DNA of 64,000 nt from contig NZ_CP016539.2 in the NCBI RefSeq assembly GCF_001687605.2, positions 3,068,501-3,132,500 of the forward strand. Direction: 5' to 3'. Of the stretch, positions 62,236 through 64,000 are shown piece after piece (within the stretch, counting starts at the first letter, position 1; each line of letters begins with the position of its first letter). The notes under the pieces are model-generated. The model was not told where the DNA came from and made no database searches. It saw nothing but the letters and a program-made list of their open reading frames with translations. The translations under genes were made by a program, and so were the position numbers. Source of the stretch: Planococcus plakortidis. GTDB lineage: Bacteria > Bacillota > Bacilli > Bacillales_A > Planococcaceae.

Positions 62236-62724
62236 TTAACACAGCTCCTTTGCGTATTCGTTTGCGATCATTCGGCGTTCTTTTCGTTCCTGTGCGTTGT
62301 CAAATAATCGTTTTTCATTTTCCGTTTCCGGCACCACGCTCGCGACTGGCGTTGGGCGCCCTTCTGCATCCACTGCGACCATCGTCAAGATCGAAGTGGT
62401 CGTTAAGCTGCGCGTGCCGCTTTCGATGTGCTGGCATTCTGCTTTGACGTATACTTCCATCGATGTCCGGCCCGTCGAAATGACAACGCCTTCCAAGATC
62501 AAGATATCGCCGACTTTTGCCGAGGACAGGAAATTGACGTTGTCGATCGATGCGGTCACGACTGCGCGCCGGCTATGCTTCATTGCCGAGATGGCGGCGA
62601 TCTCGTCGATATACGCGAGGACGGTGCCCCCGAAAATCGTGCCCATATGGTTGGTGTCCGGCGGCAAGACAAGCCGGGACTGGATCGTCCTGGATACGCC
62701 GGCCGGAAGTTGTTCTCTGTGCAT
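62236..62724 (-). CDS. Acyl-CoA thioesterase (hotdog fold)
   Basis: 162 residues with the BACH/YkhA-type hotdog motif: LPPDTNHMGTIFGGTVLAYIDEIAAISA (read in two parts) with catalytic Asn/Asp positions, then NVNFLSSAKVGDILILEG. It hydrolyses acyl-CoA. It is the first gene after a cobalamin riboswitch and ends two bases from the ribonucleotide reductase alpha start, so it shares that transcript. Why a thioesterase heads a deoxynucleotide operon is not clear; the gene may simply have been captured. Confidence 0.88.
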   Translation of the reverse strand: MHREQLPAGVSRTIQSRLVLPPDTNHMGTIFGGTVLAYIDEIAAISAMKHSRRAVVTASIDNVNFLSSAKVGDILILEGVVISTGRTSMEVYVKAECQHIESGTRSLTTTSILTMVAVDAEGRPTPVASVVPETENEKRLFDNAQERKERRMIANEYAKELC

Positions 62725-62745
62725 ATTAATTTCCTCCTTCTAACA

Positions 62746-62778
62746 ACACAAAAGCCCCCATTCTCCAGAGAGAATGGG
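62746..62778 (-). terminator. Riboswitch-linked terminator
   Basis: On the minus strand, CCCATTCTC pairs with GAGAATGGG around a four-base loop, followed by GGCTTTTGTGTTGTT. It lies between the cobalamin riboswitch and the thioesterase gene, the expected place for an expression-platform terminator. Confidence 0.75.
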
Positions 62779-62872
62779 AGCATGAACGCAAGTTAACTAA
62801 GTGGGCACATTTGGGCCACACGAACCAAACCTTTGTCATCCTTCCCAATTCCCGGAGAAGTGCAAAACGACA

Positions 62873-63035
62873 ACAAAGGCAGGTCTCCTGGCTCGCGCGT
62901 CACTCTCCCCATGCCCTTCCCGTCCATTGGACAGTGGATTTCATGGTTCGTCTGCGCTTACAGTTGCGGGAACAGCTCCGGTATTTCACCGGATTCCCTT
63001 TTCAGCCCATATTGGGCACCCTTATTGCGGTATCA
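62873..63035 (-). ncRNA. Cobalamin riboswitch
   Basis: On the minus strand the diagnostic elements appear in order: GGGAATCCGGTGAAATACCG, then GGAGCTGTTCCCGCAACTGTAA, then CCACTG, then GAGCCAGGAGACCTGCC. These match the conserved core and 3' closing stem of B12-binding riboswitches. A terminator follows before the thioesterase gene, so bound adenosylcobalamin should stop transcription of the thioesterase-nrdA-nrdB-flavodoxin operon. Confidence 0.93.
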
Positions 63036-63079
63036 CTATATATGGTGTTGAATTTTTACATCATCACCAAATCTTGTAG

Positions 63080-63603
63080 TTTCACTATAGACCAGTTCGA
63101 ATTTCGCCGCAAGGATTTTCTCGTACTTCCTGTAGAAAGTGAAAAAGGGTCTAGTCGCTGGCTTGTTTTTCGTATAAAACTTTCAATTTGTAGTTATTTT
63201 TTGATACAAGGTTTTCAAATTTTCTGTTTCAGCGAAGACAGCGAGAACTTGCTTGTGAAATCGTTCCTGTGCTCTAGTTATGCATCATCTTTGTAGTCGC
63301 CAGCCTGCTTTGGGTTGGCCTTTAGCAATAAGCCAAGAAGGGCGCTTGTCTTATTGCGTCGGCTCACCCTTGTCGCTGGCTGGCTAATACATTTCATAGA
63401 TTCGTGTGTGTTCAATTAGATCTGCTTCTCTAAGGAGTTGCCGGCTAGTGGGGGAATCGCTTCCTAAGGCGTGCATCGGTAAGGTAGATAGTATTTAGTT
63501 CGGGAGCTCGTTTGTGCTTCACGTTGGTTTTCAATACCTCGCTTTAGCACAGCCCATAGCAAAATCCCCACCGCTTTCCACTGCCATTTCTATTTCCCGG
63601 GAA
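63080..63603. other. Intergenic region upstream of the cobalamin riboswitch
   Basis: More than 500 bases without a supported gene. It should hold the promoter of the riboswitch transcript. It contains a large imperfect palindrome at 63295-63385, described separately. Frames here are short and lack ribosome sites. Confidence 0.5.
63295..63385. repeat. Large imperfect palindrome (candidate structured RNA or repeat element)
   Basis: Nested complementary segments: GCCAGC (63299) with GCTGGC (63375), GGGTTGG with CCGAGTGGG-like GGCTCACCC, and AATAAG with CTTATT, around a G/A-rich loop. A related CGCTGGCTTG lies at about 63159. It could be a MITE-like palindrome or an uncharacterised RNA hairpin; no known RNA family was recognised. 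Confidence 0.4.
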
Positions 63604-63632
63604 ATAAAAAGGCCGCGCAACTTACTGCGCGG
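63604..63632 (-). terminator. Terminator of the small basic protein gene
   Basis: GCCGCGCA and TGCGCGGC with a five-base loop; on the minus strand it is followed by CTTTTTATTTC, just past the stop at 63639. Confidence 0.85.
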
Positions 63633-63638
63633 CTCTTG

Positions 63639-63827
63639 TTATCCATCGACCCATTCAGATTCAGCTTCTGGCTGCTTTCCTTTTTGGTTCGTGGCTTCTT
63701 TATTGTCTTTGCTTGTATACGGCTTAAAACTTTTGGCTTTGTTTTTGCCTTTTTCCCAACGGTTCCAGCCTTTTTTGCCGGTGCCTTGACCTACGCCGCT
63801 TTTTGCTTTTGCTTTCGCTTTACCCAT
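63639..63827 (-). CDS. Small basic Lys/Gly-rich protein
   Basis: 62 residues, very rich in Lys, Gly and Ala, starting MGKAKAKAKSG, with GTGKKGWNRWEKGKNKAKS in the middle and an acidic end. Short proteins beginning like this (DUF3934-like) are conserved in Bacillales without a known role; the composition suggests binding to nucleic acid, which is inference. The ATG at 63827 lies behind GGGAGTG; the GTG at 63836 overlaps that site. Confidence 0.65.
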   Translation of the reverse strand: MGKAKAKAKSGVGQGTGKKGWNRWEKGKNKAKSFKPYTSKDNKEATNQKGKQPEAESEWVDG

Positions 63828-63898
63828 TTCGTTCACTCCCGTTCACTCATCGTGACGTTCAGCTTACCACATCCCGCCGCTTTCGTGAACAAAGGTGT

Positions 63899-64000
63899 TT
63901 AGGCCTCGAGCACTTTCTGGATGTCTTTGTGCATCGAATCGGGTGTATCTTTCGGTGCGAACCTTGCCACGACTTTGCCATCTCGGTCGACTAGGAACTT
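63899..64000 (-). CDS. Glutathione peroxidase-like protein, C-terminal part
   Basis: The last 33 codons of a gene running off the window end. KFLVDRDGKVVARFAP is the characteristic end of the glutathione-peroxidase (BsaA-like) thioredoxin fold, followed by a helix ending KVLEA. The catalytic part lies outside. In Bacilli such proteins are thiol peroxidases reduced by thioredoxin. Confidence 0.75.
   Translation of the reverse strand, partial: KFLVDRDGKVVARFAPKDTPDSMHKDIQKVLEA

Overview
The window looks like a chromosomal segment of a low-GC Gram-positive of the Planococcaceae type (Planococcus or a close relative). The signs are a Bacillus-type tyrosyl T-box leader, GAAC-N4-GTTC LexA and AAATCGTAA-type Zur operators, strong AGGAGG ribosome sites with frequent TTG and GTG starts, intrinsic terminators after most operons, and B. 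subtilis-like gene families. No rRNA, tRNA, CRISPR array or intact insertion sequence was seen. All names come from recognising protein motifs by eye; no database was searched.

Region 1 (1-13.1 kb) is a heavy-metal resistance island. It holds a MATE exporter, a His-rich HVHP-repeat protein, copZ with an unusual GAPDH paralogue, cadD-cadC-cadA, a stand-alone lipoamide-dehydrogenase-type flavoprotein, a methyltransferase, and a minimal merR-merA operon. It carries two copies of a decayed repeat and ends in a 126-bp inverted-repeat element (resolution-site-like or MITE-like). Core-like DNA follows.

Region 2 (13.2-34.6 kb) is mixed housekeeping: MMPL exporter with TetR, two S51 peptidases, a quinone-oxidoreductase-type enzyme, a ribA-ribD-HAD phosphatase operon without ribE or ribH, an XRE-cupin regulator, T-box-tyrS, aldA, Nudix, an ArsR-rhodanese fusion with an MFS gene cut by one amber codon, a Zur-controlled operon (frameshifted zinc GTPase, zinc-independent L33 and S14, unknown ORF), SOS-controlled uvrX, an SDR, an FAA hydrolase, and a FusB-type elongation-factor-G-binding protein.

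Region 3 (34.7-54.3 kb) is carboxylate catabolism and transport. A six-gene operon ggt-chrA-chrA-tctC-tctB-tctA faces a LysR regulator. An eight-gene operon (class III CoA transferase, leuC, leuD, DUF3311, sodium symporter, MFS, flavin reductase, HMG-CoA-lyase-like protein) faces a GntR regulator and has three TTGTATACAA-type operators. Its enzyme set fits conversion of citraconate or a similar methyl-dicarboxylate to (R)-citramalate, then citramalyl-CoA, then pyruvate plus acetyl-CoA. An OFA-type MFS transporter and an amidase follow.

Region 4 (54.8-64 kb) has pabA-pabBC (folate), small membrane and lipoproteins, and a thioesterase, class I ribonucleotide reductase and flavodoxin operon. A cobalamin riboswitch with its own terminator precedes that operon, implying that B12 shuts off the class I enzyme. 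The window ends inside a glutathione-peroxidase-like gene.
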